A stretch of 64,000 bases of DNA from the NCBI RefSeq assembly GCF_004295345.1, contig NZ_CP036200.1, forward strand, positions 868,001 to 932,000. Direction: 5' to 3'. The first letter of the stretch is position 1. Each line of letters starts with the position of its first letter. This stretch comes from Shewanella maritima. Lineage in GTDB: Bacteria > Pseudomonadota > Gammaproteobacteria > Enterobacterales > Shewanellaceae. Below are positions 1 through 9,252 of this stretch, in pieces. The notes beneath the pieces are model-generated. The model saw nothing but the letters and a program-made list of their open reading frames with translations, was not told the origin of the DNA and did no database searches. Made by a program: the position numbers and the translations under genes.

Positions 1-2
1 GC

Positions 3-437
3 TACACAGCTTACACTGAAGGCTGGGGACTCTATACCGAGTACTTCCCGAAAGAGATGGGCTTATACCAAGACCCTTATTCTGACTTTGGTCGTCTAGC
101 AATGGAGTTATGGCGCGCGTGTCGTTTAGTGGTTGATACGGGTATTCACACCAAAAAGTGGACTCGTGAGCAAGGTATCGCATATTACGTTGATAACACG
201 CCAAACGCTGAGTCTGATGCTATCAAGATGGTTGAGCGCCACGTAGTCATGCCATCTCAAGCTACCGCTTATAAAGTAGGTATGATCAAAATTCTAGAAT
301 TACGTGAAGATGCCAAAGCTAAACTTGGCGACAAATTTGATATTCGCGACTTCCACACACTTATCTTAAAGAATGGTCCTCTGCCGCTTGATGTTTTAGA
401 GCAGCAAGTTGACCAATGGGTTGCGAGTGTTAAGTAA
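3..437 (+). CDS. DUF885 family protein, C-terminal part (cut by window start)
   Basis: An open frame already running at the first bases encodes the last 144 residues of a DUF885 protein. The family is widespread in Shewanella and is usually described as secreted or lipoprotein hydrolases related to zinc metallopeptidases. Visible here are the conserved EGWGLY stretch at the very start, then MGLYQDPYSDFGRL, RHVVMPSQATAYKVG and a C-terminal FHTLILKNGPLPLDVLE block. All are typical of the family's C-terminal half. The first in-frame ATG at 57 is internal, not the start. The N-terminus, including any signal peptide and the metal-binding HExxH-like motif, lies outside the window. A strong hairpin terminator follows. 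The substrate is unknown. Confidence 0.85.
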   Translation, partial: YTAYTEGWGLYTEYFPKEMGLYQDPYSDFGRLAMELWRACRLVVDTGIHTKKWTREQGIAYYVDNTPNAESDAIKMVERHVVMPSQATAYKVGMIKILELREDAKAKLGDKFDIRDFHTLILKNGPLPLDVLEQQVDQWVASVK

Positions 438-469
438 GCTAATACTTAGCTTATAGACATAAAATCGCT

Positions 470-500
470 AAAAAGGACAAGCAAACGCTTGTCCTTTTTT
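470..500 (+). terminator. Rho-independent terminator after the DUF885 gene
   Basis: A perfect stem AAAAGGACAAGC / GCTTGTCCTTTT with an AAAC loop, running into a T tract, starts 33 bases after the stop codon. Confidence 0.9.
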
Positions 501-644
501 GTTGCCACAATCACAGCACGCAACGGTTAGTATGAGTGATTAACTATCGGATAAAGCGTGCTTAGATACATCGCTAAGGTAGAAGCACGTAGACAAATAA
601 GGCGAGTGTCACTGCAAGTCAGCTGAATTACAGGCAAAAAATAA

Positions 645-663
645 CCCCAGACAAAGTCTGGGG
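645..663 (-). terminator. Isolated hairpin, possible minus-strand terminator
   Basis: Perfect 8-bp stem CCCCAGAC/GTCTGGGG with an AAA loop. On the minus strand it is followed by a T-rich run (complement of AAAAAATA at 637-644), so it could stop minus-strand transcription. No gene ends next to it. Confidence 0.45.
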
Positions 664-756
664 TACCAAAATTAGGATGATGGTTTGAAGGCTCGCACTG
701 TTTGATAAATAAAACAGCTGCCAGCTAAGATCCAAAACTGCGAAGTTGCTGATTTG

Positions 757-796
757 TATATTTAAAAAAGAAGGGGTCATTTCTTTTTTAAATATA
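757..796. repeat. Perfect 16-bp inverted repeat, AT-rich
   Basis: The arm TATATTTAAAAAAGAA at 757-772 is exactly complementary to 781-796, separated by the 8-base loop GGGGTCAT. It is much longer than needed for a terminator and sits alone between genes. It may be the remnant of a mobile element or a strong RNA hairpin. Confidence 0.6.
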
Positions 797-950
797 GGGT
801 TCAAATCATTTTGAATCAGATGAGGTCATTGTATTTATTTCAGAACAGAGTGCAATAGGACTTTTGCCCAGATCACCCTAAGCCATTGAAGTTAACTTTT
901 TACCAATGTGATCAAGATCAACCTAAGCAACTGTTTCAATTGCAAAAACA

Positions 951-979
951 AAAAACCGCGAACTAATTCGCGGCTTTTT
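951..979 (-). terminator. Bidirectional terminator at the end of the lysR gene
   Basis: A CCGCGAA-CTAA-TTCGCGG stem is flanked by A and T tracts on the two sides. It lies about 40 bases past the lysR stop codon on the minus strand. Confidence 0.85.
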
Positions 980-1020
980 ACTAAATTCCGAACAATGTTT
1001 TCACCATGTATGGTTGGTGA

Positions 1021-1962
1021 CTATTTGCGCATTTTATATAAATGCTCACATTTCGCGTCCCAATATGGCGGGCTACCAATGTGCTCTTTAATAAAGTCGA
1101 TAAACGCACTAACCTTAGGCGCTAAGTGCTTACGGCGTGGGTAAACAGCTTGCAGTGGTAAGTTATTGGTTAACTGCCACTCAGGTAACAACGGAACCAA
1201 GGTACCCTGCTCTAACTCATCTTCAAGCAGGTAGCTTGCAAGGTAAACCACACCCAAGCCACTTACTGCCGCAGACTTAAGCGCTGGTGCATTATCCACA
1301 CGGAAATTACCAGAAACGCCTATCTCGCAATAATCGTCACCTTTCTTAAACTGCCACATGCTGTGCTCATGCCACTCACCTTGGTAAACAAGGCAGTTAT
1401 GGTCAACTAGCTGTTCAGGGCGAGTTAAGGTGCCGTGCTTAGCAATATAATCAGGCGACGCAGCTAACAAGAACTGACACTTCATTAGTGGCCTGGCAAC
1501 CATGCCAAGTGGTAACTGCTCAGACATAGTTAACAGTAGATCTAAGCCTTCACTTACTACGTCAACCTTATGATCAAGCAAGCTCACCTGCAGTTCTAAC
1601 TCAGGGTGCTTTGCCATAAACTCTGGCAGTGCCGGAATGATGTGCATGGTACCGAAAGACTGGGAAATACCCACCTTAAGTACACCACGAGTTGCATCAT
1701 TGAGGTTATGCACACTGGCAACAGCTTGCTCAGCATCACGCAGTAGCTCTTCACCTTGAAGGTAAAGCAGATTACCCGCCTCAGTTAAACTTAAACTACG
1801 TGTCGTACGTTGAATAAGTTGCACACCAAGTTTGTGTTCTAAGTCAGCGACTTGAGTACTCACTTTGGATTTAGAAATCCCAAGACGTCTAGCAGCAGCA
1901 CTAAAACTGCCTGCTCGAGCCACATGGGTAAAAATTGCAATGGGTTCTAACAGTTCTAACAT
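1021..1962 (-). CDS. LysR-family transcriptional regulator
   Basis: A 313-residue protein with a LysR-type helix-turn-helix at about residues 3-62 (GSFSAAARRLGISKSKVSTQ, then LEHKLGVQLIQRTTRSLSLT). An effector-binding domain covers roughly residues 90-295. The sequence resembles the CrgA/AaeR-like group, but the target genes and ligand cannot be read. The ATG at 1962 is chosen because homologous N-termini begin at MLELLEPIAIF and an AAGG lies upstream; an upstream in-frame start at 1992 would add ten unlikely residues. No gene is directly divergent, so the usual guide to a LysR target is missing; 508 bases separate it from the next gene. Confidence 0.9.
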   Translation of the reverse strand: MLELLEPIAIFTHVARAGSFSAAARRLGISKSKVSTQVADLEHKLGVQLIQRTTRSLSLTEAGNLLYLQGEELLRDAEQAVASVHNLNDATRGVLKVGISQSFGTMHIIPALPEFMAKHPELELQVSLLDHKVDVVSEGLDLLLTMSEQLPLGMVARPLMKCQFLLAASPDYIAKHGTLTRPEQLVDHNCLVYQGEWHEHSMWQFKKGDDYCEIGVSGNFRVDNAPALKSAAVSGLGVVYLASYLLEDELEQGTLVPLLPEWQLTNNLPLQAVYPRRKHLAPKVSAFIDFIKEHIGSPPYWDAKCEHLYKMRK

Positions 1963-2470
1963 GGAAGTCGCCTTAAATTGATTACGACACAAAAGTATTA
2001 AGCGAAGTCCTTCTGTTCATAAGCGGTCTACTTATTCGGCTAACATTACTCAACCATTGTGCTAACGGTTGCAACAATGCACCTCAGAAGGCGTCTACAT
2101 CTTGTTAACGATTATCCGAAATAGCCAACTATTTCAGGAATCCAAGTTATTTTTCTTATAATTTTTATGAGTATAACAAAAAATTGTCCAATTGCTCTAT
2201 ATTTATAATTGACAATTTTTTTAGCCGAACAAAGTTGATATTTTTTGTGCAACTGATAGGAAACTATTTGTGCGACCAGCCCGTGAACAGGCAAAAAAAG
2301 CCCCTGTTACCTTGGATGAAGTAACAGGGGAAGGTCAGGATATTTGTTAAAATATCGAGGGAAGATTTTACGTGCTGCGTCTTCAACAACTTCGAAAGCA
2401 ACAGCTTCGAAGAATCAAAACTCTAGGACTGACAACACAGGTTAGCTAATTTAGATAGCTAGTTAACACC
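1963..2470. other. Intergenic region upstream of lysR
   Basis: No convincing gene lies in these 508 bases. It holds the lysR promoter side, an AT-rich imperfect hairpin at 2178-2221 (AAAAAATTGTC...GACAATTTTTT) that could act as a bidirectional terminator, and the terminator of the YggN-like gene. The 60-codon minus-strand frame at 2112-2294 runs through the hairpin and matches nothing recognisable. Confidence 0.6.
2293..2330 (-). terminator. Terminator downstream of the YggN-like gene
   Basis: A perfect 10-bp stem CCCCTGTTAC/GTAACAGGGG with a 10-base loop is followed on the minus strand by a seven-base T run. It lies about 140 bases past the stop codon at 2471. Confidence 0.75.
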
Positions 2471-3292
2471 TTATTCAGATTTAGCCACATACGAGCTAGG
2501 TTGCGTCAGTACATAAGGTGCAAGCTCTGGTACTTCTCGGCGTAGTTGCTGCTCTAGTTCAACAACTGACTGGAAGTTCTCGCATACTTTTTCAGCTCTA
2601 TGTTCGATGTCTTTTGACTGCTCAGCGATTTGCATTTCGATGTCATCGCCAATGTTTTCCATTTTACGGCCAAAGGCTTCCATCTTCTCTTCAAAGCTGC
2701 CACCTTCAGAAGACATGATTTGACCACCTAGCGCCATCATCATGGTGCCGATAGAGTTAGTCATCACCTCTTCAATTTCTTTCTCGAACTCTTCGTTGAA
2801 CGCATTTTCCATTGTGGTTTCTGTTGCGCCTAAGAAGAAACGATCACCCTGCTGGTATGCTAACTCGTCAACTCGATCTTGAATGCCAACCATTAACTCA
2901 TCTATTTGGCTACCTGCCGCATCACCTAAGATTGGTGTCAGCGCCATGCTTACAGCTTGAGTGGCTAACACTACAACGTCACCAACTAGGTCAATCACTT
3001 CAGGTACTTGTTTAGATACGGCGTCAGAGTATTGATTAACAAGCGCTTGTTGTTTGGCATCAAGTTCAACTTGCTTGCCATTGACATACAACTCACCCAT
3101 TTCGATACGATATTGTTCTTTACCTTGATCACTTACCTGCAAACGTTTTGGCTCAACAGTGATATCGTAGTTAAGCGCTACGTTGCACTCGTCATCGCTG
3201 AATGAAATCTTTGCTTGGGCCGGCATAGCAAAAGTAGTCGATAATACTAAGCCTGTTACCGCAGCAGCTTTAAGCAAGTGTTGATTAGTCAT
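2471..3292 (-). CDS. YggN/DUF2884 family periplasmic protein
   Basis: A 273-residue protein. The first 26 residues look like a signal peptide (hydrophobic AAAVTGLVLSTTFAMPAQA, with cleavage before KISF). The mature part has the DUF2884 pattern: an N-terminal beta-rich section (CNVALNYDITVEPKRL), a helical middle and an acidic C-terminal section with cysteines. E. coli YggN is the known relative and its function is not established. The ATG at 3292 is preferred over in-frame ATGs at 3298 and 3301 because TAAGGA lies eight bases upstream of it. It is a single-gene unit with its own terminator. Confidence 0.85.
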   Translation of the reverse strand: MTNQHLLKAAAVTGLVLSTTFAMPAQAKISFSDDECNVALNYDITVEPKRLQVSDQGKEQYRIEMGELYVNGKQVELDAKQQALVNQYSDAVSKQVPEVIDLVGDVVVLATQAVSMALTPILGDAAGSQIDELMVGIQDRVDELAYQQGDRFFLGATETTMENAFNEEFEKEIEEVMTNSIGTMMMALGGQIMSSEGGSFEEKMEAFGRKMENIGDDIEMQIAEQSKDIEHRAEKVCENFQSVVELEQQLRREVPELAPYVLTQPSSYVAKSE

Positions 3293-3524
3293 TGTCATCA
3301 TCCTTAGTCGTTTAAGTCTTTCCAATTTGTTTAGGATAAAGCACGAGGTGTGCCAAATATTAAAAACCAATAATTTTCATAAACTTAAAGTTAAGGCAAT
3401 GTCTTTAGCAAGTTGGACTTGATGAGCGAAATAACTAACAAGTTGGTCTTTTTAACTAGAGTTGAGGAATTTAACCAATGAGTGAATAACAGGTTAAATG
3501 ATAGAAATCCAAGTTTGTGCCACA

Positions 3525-3588
3525 AAGCACTAAGTGATTTAAGCTGCAAGTGATTTAAGCTGCAAGTGATTTAAGCTGTAAGTGATTG
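3525..3588. repeat. Four tandem 16-bp units
   Basis: Units at 3525-3540, 3541-3556, 3557-3572 and 3573-3588. The two middle copies are identical (AAGCTGCAAGTGATTT) and the outer copies differ at a few bases. Likely slippage in non-coding DNA. Confidence 0.85.
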
Positions 3589-3663
3589 AACCAGCAAACG
3601 AGAGATAAAAGTAACTTGCCGCAAATAGCGGTAAACAAACGCTGGTGCGATTGGAAATATGCA

Positions 3664-3701
3664 CTTTAGCCAATACCTCTTTAAAGAGATGTTGGCTAAA
3701 G
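3664..3701. repeat. 38-bp palindrome downstream of glsB
   Basis: The arms CTTTAGCCAATACCTCTTT and AAAGAGATGTTGGCTAAAG pair over all 19 positions if two G-U pairs are allowed. It starts about 30 bases past the glsB stop codon on the minus strand. No T run follows, so it is more likely an mRNA 3' hairpin than a classic terminator. Confidence 0.65.
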
Positions 3702-3732
3702 CTGTGAGCTGTTGTTAGATAAGTGACTCGCG

Positions 3733-4647
3733 TTAAAAAATTGAGCGCCCAAGTTGCTGACAAATATGCTCAAGCATGGCTGTGCCAGCGAGCGAATTAC
3801 CGTTAGCATCAAGCTCTGGTGACCATACGCAAATCGACATATCACCGGGAATAACTGCGATAATACCACCACCAACACCGCTTTTACCTGGCATACCAAC
3901 ACGATAGGCAAACTCTCCTGCGCCATCATAAAGTCCAGAGGTTGCAAGCAAGGCATTAAGCTGACGGGTTTGTACCGGGGTAATAAGCTGCTTACCTGCA
4001 AGCGTCTTACCTTTGTTAGCAAGATAAAACATCGCTCTTGATAGATCGGCGCAGTTCATTCGCAGTGCGCAGTAATGGAAGTAGCTTTTTAAAACCGTAT
4101 CAACATCTTCATGAAAGTTGCCGAATGACTTCATCAGGTAGGCAATCGCGGCATTTCGGGCACTGGCTTGATATTCAGAGTGAGCCACGGTTTTGTCGTA
4201 GCAAATAGACTGATTACCCGCCATCTCCCGTACCCGCTCAAGCATTCTATGCTTAGGGGCACTCAGTCTAGACTGAATAAGGTCGGCAATTACCAGCGCA
4301 CCAGCGTTAATAAACGGGTTACGCGGCTTACCACGCTCAAGCTCAACTTGCACCAGTGAGTTAAACGACTGTCCTGACGGTTCTTTACCAACTCGGCTCC
4401 AAATCTCATCTTCTTGATAAAGATTAAGCGCCATAGTTAGACTAAACACCTTAGAGATACTTTGAATCGAGAATGGCTCTAAATAGTCACCCGCACCGAT
4501 AGTCGTGCCGTCAATGCTAGTAACCGCAATCGCTAGCTTATTAGGATTAACATTCGCTAGTGCGGGAATATAGTCAGCGACTTTGCCCTGACCTAAAAGC
4601 GGCCGAACTATGTCGACCGCTTGTTTAAGTAAATCTGCTTGTGGCAA
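3733..4647 (-). CDS. glsB: Glutaminase (beta-lactamase-like fold)
   Basis: A 304-residue cytoplasmic glutaminase that hydrolyses L-glutamine to glutamate and ammonia. The catalytic Ser-x-x-Lys is seen as S63-I-S-K66 in [13 protein letters not shown]. Other conserved blocks are [25 protein letters not shown] and GKSGVGGGI near the C-terminus. Length matches the usual 300-310 residues. It starts six bases after the yggL stop codon and follows trmB and yggL in the same direction, so the three genes probably share a transcript. E. coli yneH (glsB) is the closest known relative by memory. Confidence 0.95.
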   Translation of the reverse strand: MPQADLLKQAVDIVRPLLGQGKVADYIPALANVNPNKLAIAVTSIDGTTIGAGDYLEPFSIQSISKVFSLTMALNLYQEDEIWSRVGKEPSGQSFNSLVQVELERGKPRNPFINAGALVIADLIQSRLSAPKHRMLERVREMAGNQSICYDKTVAHSEYQASARNAAIAYLMKSFGNFHEDVDTVLKSYFHYCALRMNCADLSRAMFYLANKGKTLAGKQLITPVQTRQLNALLATSGLYDGAGEFAYRVGMPGKSGVGGGIIAVIPGDMSICVWSPELDANGNSLAGTAMLEHICQQLGRSIF

Positions 4648-4653
4648 TGTTCA

Positions 4654-4980
4654 TTAGTCCCAGTAAAGGTCGTATAAAGCACTCACTTCAACATCTTTCG
4701 CAGGCTGCTCTGCCCAAAAGGCTTTAACCGCTGCCATGTCTTCCTCGGTGCACTTACCTAGAGTTTGAGTAGCGATAATGCCCTCCCACTCTTTATGGCC
4801 GCCACCATGGAAACCTAATTTGCGCGCCTCGATTACATCATCGATAAACTTATCAACAATCTCGTCAATCTGTGACTCTGTCACCGAATCTTCGAAAGTC
4901 CAGTTAACGTCGAATCCAAGCTCTTGGAACTCATCAACGCGTAGTTTCTTACGTAAACGACGGCTACGATTCTTAGCCAT
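4654..4980 (-). CDS. yggL: YggL family protein (DUF469)
   Basis: A 108-residue protein beginning MAKNRSRRLRKKLRVDEFQELGF, the signature start of YggL. The basic N-terminus is followed by an acidic alpha/beta domain (VNWTF, then FIDDVIEARKLGFHGGG) and ends in YDLYWD. E. coli YggL has been reported to associate with the 50S ribosomal subunit; the precise role is unclear. An AAGGAGAG ribosome-binding site precedes the ATG. It lies 35 bases after trmB and six bases before glsB. The trmB-yggL pairing next to mutY is the usual gammaproteobacterial order. Confidence 0.93.
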   Translation of the reverse strand: MAKNRSRRLRKKLRVDEFQELGFDVNWTFEDSVTESQIDEIVDKFIDDVIEARKLGFHGGGHKEWEGIIATQTLGKCTEEDMAAVKAFWAEQPAKDVEVSALYDLYWD

Positions 4981-5015
4981 GTTATCTCTCCTTAATTGAC
5001 GAAAAAGCAGCGAGT

Positions 5016-5732
5016 TTAAGCAGTGCGCTCAAACATAATATCCCAAACACCATGACCAAGACGGTGGCCACGAGCTTCAAACTTAGTTAAAGGGCGACTA
5101 TCTGGGCGCTCGACAACAGTGCCATCTTTAGACTGGTTTTTAAAACCTTCTGCATCATGCATCACTTCTAGCATGTGCTCACTGTAGTTTTCCCAGTCTG
5201 TTGCCATATGGAAAACACCACCAATTTTAAGCTTGCGGCGAATAAGCTGAGCAAATTCAGGCTGTACAATGCGACGTTTGTGATGACGCTTTTTATGCCA
5301 TGGATCAGGGAAGAATAACTGCACGCGAGCAAGCGAGCCATCAGCAATCGCGTTTTCTAGCACTTCCATCGCATCATGATGGTAAACACGTAAGTTGCTC
5401 ACACCAGCTGCGCCAGCGTCAGATAAACAAGAGCCAACACCAGGCTTGTGTACTTCGATACCAATAAAGTTTAATTCTGGTGCGTCAGCTGCCATTTCAA
5501 CTAACGACGCTCCCATACCAAAGCCAATTTCAAGCACTGTGTCTGCGTCACGGCCGAACACGTGAGTCAAATCAAGTGGCTCAGGGCTGTAGTCTAAACC
5601 CATAGTCGCCCAATGTGAGTCAATTGCTTGTTGTTGTCCCTTGGTTAAACGTCCTTCTCTTAAAACAAAGCTTCTGACTTTGCGAAGGTACTTACCTTCT
5701 TCGGTGAATTCCGCTGTGGTTACGTCGCTCAT
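5016..5732 (-). CDS. trmB: tRNA (guanine-N7-)-methyltransferase
   Basis: A 238-residue SAM-dependent enzyme that methylates G46 of tRNA. The SAM-binding motif [12 protein letters not shown] and the catalytic and tRNA-binding block [15 protein letters not shown] are both present, followed by ATDWENY and the C-terminal [11 protein letters not shown]. The ATG at 5732 is used because GAGGAAAC sits just upstream; a longer frame from 5759 would add nine residues without a ribosome-binding site. First gene of the trmB-yggL-glsB unit and divergent from mutY across 281 bases. Confidence 0.96.
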   Translation of the reverse strand: MSDVTTAEFTEEGKYLRKVRSFVLREGRLTKGQQQAIDSHWATMGLDYSPEPLDLTHVFGRDADTVLEIGFGMGASLVEMAADAPELNFIGIEVHKPGVGSCLSDAGAAGVSNLRVYHHDAMEVLENAIADGSLARVQLFFPDPWHKKRHHKRRIVQPEFAQLIRRKLKIGGVFHMATDWENYSEHMLEVMHDAEGFKNQSKDGTVVERPDSRPLTKFEARGHRLGHGVWDIMFERTA

Positions 5733-6013
5733 TGTTTCCTCTTTTATCATTAGAGACATCTCAGACTCAAACCTAGCCTACATTTAGTGCTTGATTAAGT
5801 CGCTTAGCTAATGATAGTCAATTAATTTTTACTAATCGGTCATTATACTCAATCAAGCTGCGGGAGTGGTAGTGTTATTAGCCAATAATGCCGCCAAATA
5901 TGGCTACTAAACTAATCAACATGAACTCGCTAAATTCAACCGGGTGAAATTCTGCGATACATGCTTGTGCTTGCAGTCTTGTACTTAAAGGCTTGCCTAT
6001 ATACACTGCCCCG

Positions 6014-7111
6014 ATGAAATCAAAAGCCTCATTTTCCTCTCGCATTATTACTTGGTACGACCAACACGGGCGTAAAAGTTTACCCTGGCAACAAAATAAA
6101 ACCCCATACAGCGTATGGATTTCAGAGATCATGTTGCAGCAAACTCAGGTCGCAACCGTAATTCCTTACTATCAAACCTTTATGACCCGCTTCCCTACAG
6201 TGGTGGATTTAGCCAATGCCGAACAAGATGAAGTACTGCATCTTTGGACAGGGCTTGGCTACTACGCAAGAGCGCGGAATCTTCATAAAGCGGCTCAGCA
6301 AGTGCGTGATATGCACCAGGGCGAGTTTCCAACAGAGTTTGAGCAAGTGTTAGCACTGCCAGGCATCGGCCGCTCAACAGCAGGGGCGATTTTGTCTCTG
6401 TCGCTTGGTCAGCACCACCCTATTCTTGACGGTAATGTTAAGCGCGTACTGGCTCGCCACGACGCTATTGATGGCTGGCCAGGTAAGAAAAGCGTTGAGC
6501 AACGTCTGTGGCAGAAAACTGAAACGGTTACTCCCAAAAAAGATATTCAAAAATTTAATCAGGCAATGATGGATATGGGCGCCAATGTTTGTACTCGCTC
6601 AAAACCAAAGTGCGAACAATGCCCTATCGCTATCGACTGTGAAGCGCAGCTTCAGGGCAAGCAAACCCAGTACCCTGGAAAAAAGCCGAAAAAAACGATC
6701 CCTGCAAAGCAGGCCTGGATGCTAGTTGAGCTAAAGTTAGATAAAGCAACGGGTATAATGGGTAATTCGCCTGAGGTAAAACTACTGCAAAGGCCACCAA
6801 GTGGAATTTGGGGCGGACTTTGGTGTTTCCCGCAATTTGATTCACAAGCTCAGCTTGAACAGTTCGCCGCAGACAACCAGCTAACACTAGCCGAACATGA
6901 GCTAAGCGGGTTTAGGCATACGTTTAGTCATTTTCATTTAGACATAACCCCAGTGTTGGTGATACGCGACAATCAAAGCAATGACGCGACCAAGGTCATG
7001 GAACAAACTCCAGAGCTTTGGTATAACATCAACCAAAGAGCAAAAGTCGGCTTAGCAGCGGCGACAGAGCGCATACTAGAAAATTTATCAGGGCTATACC
7101 AATCAGGATAA
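6014..7111 (+). CDS. mutY: Adenine DNA glycosylase MutY
   Basis: A 365-residue base-excision enzyme that removes adenine mispaired with 8-oxoguanine. The catalytic Glu38 ([10 protein letters not shown]) and Asp139 (ILDGNVKR), a helix-hairpin-helix around [10 protein letters not shown], and the iron-sulfur cysteines C193-x6-C200-x2-C203-x5-C209 are all present. A C-terminal NUDIX-like 8-oxoG recognition domain follows ([10 protein letters not shown], then FSHFHLD). The start is the first ATG, which fits homologues beginning near [15 protein letters not shown]. The last codons and stop (YQSG-stop) lie inside the left end of a repeat element, so the C-terminus may have been changed by that insertion. 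yggX follows, as in E. coli. Confidence 0.96.
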   Translation: MKSKASFSSRIITWYDQHGRKSLPWQQNKTPYSVWISEIMLQQTQVATVIPYYQTFMTRFPTVVDLANAEQDEVLHLWTGLGYYARARNLHKAAQQVRDMHQGEFPTEFEQVLALPGIGRSTAGAILSLSLGQHHPILDGNVKRVLARHDAIDGWPGKKSVEQRLWQKTETVTPKKDIQKFNQAMMDMGANVCTRSKPKCEQCPIAIDCEAQLQGKQTQYPGKKPKKTIPAKQAWMLVELKLDKATGIMGNSPEVKLLQRPPSGIWGGLWCFPQFDSQAQLEQFAADNQLTLAEHELSGFRHTFSHFHLDITPVLVIRDNQSNDATKVMEQTPELWYNINQRAKVGLAAATERILENLSGLYQSG

Positions 7112-7257
7112 ATAAGTGTTCAGAGATTACGCCGGAAAAATCGCTTAGAACAAGACAGAAATTGTAGCGAGCTAGTTGTTCTAGCTTCAAAATTTCTAAC
7201 GAAGTTATAAGCGATTTTAGCCAGTAAGAATGATCACATACTTGTGCTGATTGGTAT
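7096..7257 (+). mobile_element. MITE-like element, copy 1 (162-bp class)
   Basis: It starts ATACCAATCAGG and ends CTGATTGGTAT, giving terminal inverted repeats. Inside, AAAATCGCTTA and TAAGCGATTTT are exact complements and the whole element can fold into one long imperfect hairpin. No coding capacity. It overlaps the last 16 bases of mutY, supplying its stop codon, and separates mutY from yggX. Related copies lie at 13741, 57302 and 60349. Copy 4 shares its length; copies 2 and 3 are 14 bases longer. Confidence 0.85.
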
Positions 7258-7297
7258 CATTGCCTCATATAGCCAACCGTCCAGTAAAGGAGTAATC

Positions 7298-7576
7298 ATG
7301 GCTCGTACCGTTAATTGTGTTTACCTTAAAAAAGAAGCTGATGGCTTAGACTTCCAACTCTATCCAGGTGATTTAGGTAAGCGTATTTTTGACAATGTTA
7401 GTAAAGAAGCTTGGGGCCTATGGCAAAAGAAACAAACCATGCTAATCAATGAGCATAAACTCAACATGATGAATGTTGACGACCGTAAAATGCTTGAAGA
7501 AAACATGGTGAACTTTTTATTTGAAGGTAAAGACGTAGAAATTGAAGGCTACGTACCACCAAGTGAAGACGAGTAA
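7298..7576 (+). CDS. yggX: Fe(2+)-trafficking protein YggX
   Basis: A 92-residue protein beginning [19 protein letters not shown], the family signature, with the conserved N-terminal cysteine and the [17 protein letters not shown] block. YggX is known from enteric bacteria to protect iron-sulfur proteins from oxidative damage; iron trafficking is proposed. The ATG at 7298 has AAAGGAG upstream; the longer frame from 7244 begins inside the repeat element and is not real. It follows mutY as in E. coli but is separated from it by MITE copy 1. The pairing of 8-oxoG repair with iron-sulfur protection fits a shared oxidative-stress role. Confidence 0.95.
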   Translation: MARTVNCVYLKKEADGLDFQLYPGDLGKRIFDNVSKEAWGLWQKKQTMLINEHKLNMMNVDDRKMLEENMVNFLFEGKDVEIEGYVPPSEDE

Positions 7577-7611
7577 AATAGTTAAGATAACTAAGCCGTC
7601 TTAAACCGATA

Positions 7612-7643
7612 TCAAATAGCCCGCATCCTGCGGGCTATTTTTA
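7612..7643 (+). terminator. Rho-independent terminator after yggX
   Basis: The stem AAATAGCCCGCA/TGCGGGCTATTT with a TCC loop, ending in a T tract, lies 37 bases past the stop codon. Confidence 0.93.
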
Positions 7644-7724
7644 TGCCTCAAAACATCTCAATTAACATTTTATTAAAAATAATACTGGTGATTATCTAAT
7701 CAATGGCATACATTAAAATAAAAA

Positions 7725-7738
7725 TGTAAGCGCTTTCA
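7725..7738 (+). promoter_or_regulatory. LacI-family-type operator upstream of the sugar locus
   Basis: TGTAAGCGCTTTCA is a near-perfect palindrome around a central GCGC, the form typical of LacI/GalR-family operators. It lies about 95 bases upstream of the transporter start. No LacI-family regulator gene is in the window, so the regulator would be encoded elsewhere. A second inverted repeat, ATGTGT-N7-ACACAT at 7763-7781, lies between this site and the gene. Confidence 0.6.
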
Positions 7739-7833
7739 TTTCTTTTTGGTCGAGTGTGTCAAATGTGTCTAGCCAACACATATAAACGACTTGGCCGCAA
7801 CAAATAAGCGTAAATAGAAAATGGATGATCATT

Positions 7834-9191
7834 ATGACAAACACCAACGATGCTCAAAAAGCATTGCCATTAAAAGAGAAAATAGGCTATGCCATGGGCG
7901 ATGTAGCGTCTAACTTTTATTGGCGCGTGTTTGACGTATTCCTATTCATCTTTTACACCGACGTATTTGGCTTATCTGCTGCTGCCGTTGGCACCATGAT
8001 GTTAGTCACCCGGTTAATTGACGCGTTTTCTGACCCGCTAATGGGCGCTTTAGCTGATCGCACCCAAACCCGATTTGGTAAATTCAGGCCCTATTTACTG
8101 CTTGGGATCATTCCAATTGCAGCTGCAGGTGTGCTCACCTTCACTGTTCCAGACTTTAGCGATAGTGGCAAACTCATTTGGGCTTATGCCACTTACATTT
8201 TCATGATGCTAGCGTACACCTTTATAAATGTACCTTATGGCGCGCTGTTAGGTGTGGTTACCGCTGATAGTCAGCAAAGAACCACCCTAACCAGCTTTCG
8301 CTTTATCGGCGCGTTTAGTGGCGGTACCTTAGTCGCCTTTTTAACGCCGGAGCTAGTGAATTTGCTCGGCGCAGGCGATGAAAAACTCGGCTGGCAGTTG
8401 ACTATGGCTTGTTATGGTATTGTCGCTGCATTGTGTTTTTATATCAGCTTTGCCGCTACTAAAGAGCGCATCACTCCACCTGTCAATCAGCGCTCTTCAA
8501 TTACGCAAGACATTAAAGATTTAATCAGCAATAAACCCTGGTTAGTGCTATTCTCGCTCGCGCTTATCATCATGTTAACCATCACCCTGCGAGCCAGTAC
8601 AGGTACCTTCTACTTTAAGTATTATGTGGGGCGTGAAGATCTTATTGGCAGCTTTACCGCCACTTACATGCTAGCGCTAGCTATAGGCGCGGCAAGCACA
8701 CCTTTGATGACTAAGTACCTTGATAAAAAGCCGCTGCTTATGTACCTAATGTCAGCAGTCGCCATACTCTGCATCGGCTTTTATTTTATCCCGCCACCAG
8801 TATTGAATTGATATTTGTCACTCAGGCATTAATCGGGTTTTGTTTAGGCCCCAAATCACCATTAGTGTTCTCTATGTATGCCGATACCGCCGACTTTGGC
8901 CAATATCAAAATGGTCGCCGCGCCACAGCCATGACCTTTTCAGCGGCCGCATTTTCGCAAAAACTGGGCGGCGCCATTGCTGGTGCCATGATGGGCTGGA
9001 TTTTATCTAGCATGGGCTATGTCGCCAATCAGACTCAATCCGACAGCTCAGAGATGGGCATTGTATTGCTCAACACACTCATTCCCGCTGTGTTTGCCGT
9101 TATTTCGGTATGGATAATTAGCCGCTACAGCTTAGATGAAGCCACCATGTATAAGGTGAACCAAAGCCTTCATGGTGCGCCAAGCAGCTAA
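7834..9191 (+). pseudogene. GPH-family (MelB-like) sugar:cation symporter, frameshifted
   Basis: Two overlapping frames together encode a normal-length (about 450 residues) glycoside-pentoside-hexuronide transporter. The first frame (7834-8811) has GYAMGDVASNFYW, the MelB-type FYTDVFGL and VTRLIDAFSDPLMGALADRTQTR; it ends early at IPPPVLN. The second (from about 8800 to 9191) continues with LIFVTQALIGFCLGPKSPLV and YADTADFGQYQNGRRATAM, the second signature. One missing base near 8795-8802, plausibly a C in CCGCCACCAG, explains the break: adding one restores PPSIELIFVTQ. ATG at 7834 fits homologues beginning with a short tail before ALPLKEKIGY. It probably imported the disaccharide split by the adjacent GH94 enzyme. 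It may be a real pseudogene or a consensus error. Confidence 0.85.
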
Positions 9192-9252
9192 TTTGCTGTG
9201 TTTTATTCCAAAACTAACAACAAACAGCCCGACAACTAATTAAGCCAGAGAT

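Larger units (their letters stand above)
438..1020. other. Intergenic region with three hairpins, no gene seen
   Basis: This 583-base stretch lies between the convergent DUF885 and lysR genes. It holds the DUF885 terminator, a CCCCAGAC-AAA-GTCTGGGG hairpin at 645-663, a perfect 16-bp inverted repeat at 757-796 and the lysR terminator. The 78-codon frame starting at 908 runs through the terminator into lysR antisense and has no ribosome-binding site, so it is not called. Confidence 0.7.
3293..3732. other. Intergenic region with a tandem repeat and a palindrome
   Basis: This 440-base stretch between the YggN-like gene and glsB holds four 16-bp tandem units (3525-3588) and a 38-bp palindrome (3664-3701). 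Short frames overlapping it have no recognisable products. Confidence 0.6.

Noticed and set aside
908-1144. 78-codon plus-strand frame after the DUF885 gene
   Set aside because: It runs through the lysR terminator into lysR antisense and has no ribosome-binding site or recognisable product.
2112-2294. 60-codon minus-strand frame upstream of lysR
   Set aside because: Crosses an AT-rich hairpin, has no ribosome-binding site, and its sequence matches no family I know.
3525-3588. Tandem 16-bp units as a CRISPR array
   Set aside because: The units are directly adjacent without spacers and no cas gene is present; no CRISPR array was found anywhere in the window.
7743-7785. CRP-type site TGTGT-N7-ACACA upstream of the GPH transporter
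   Set aside because: Spacing is seven bases and the outer half-site bases do not match TGTGA/TCACA, so it is only mentioned as a palindrome.
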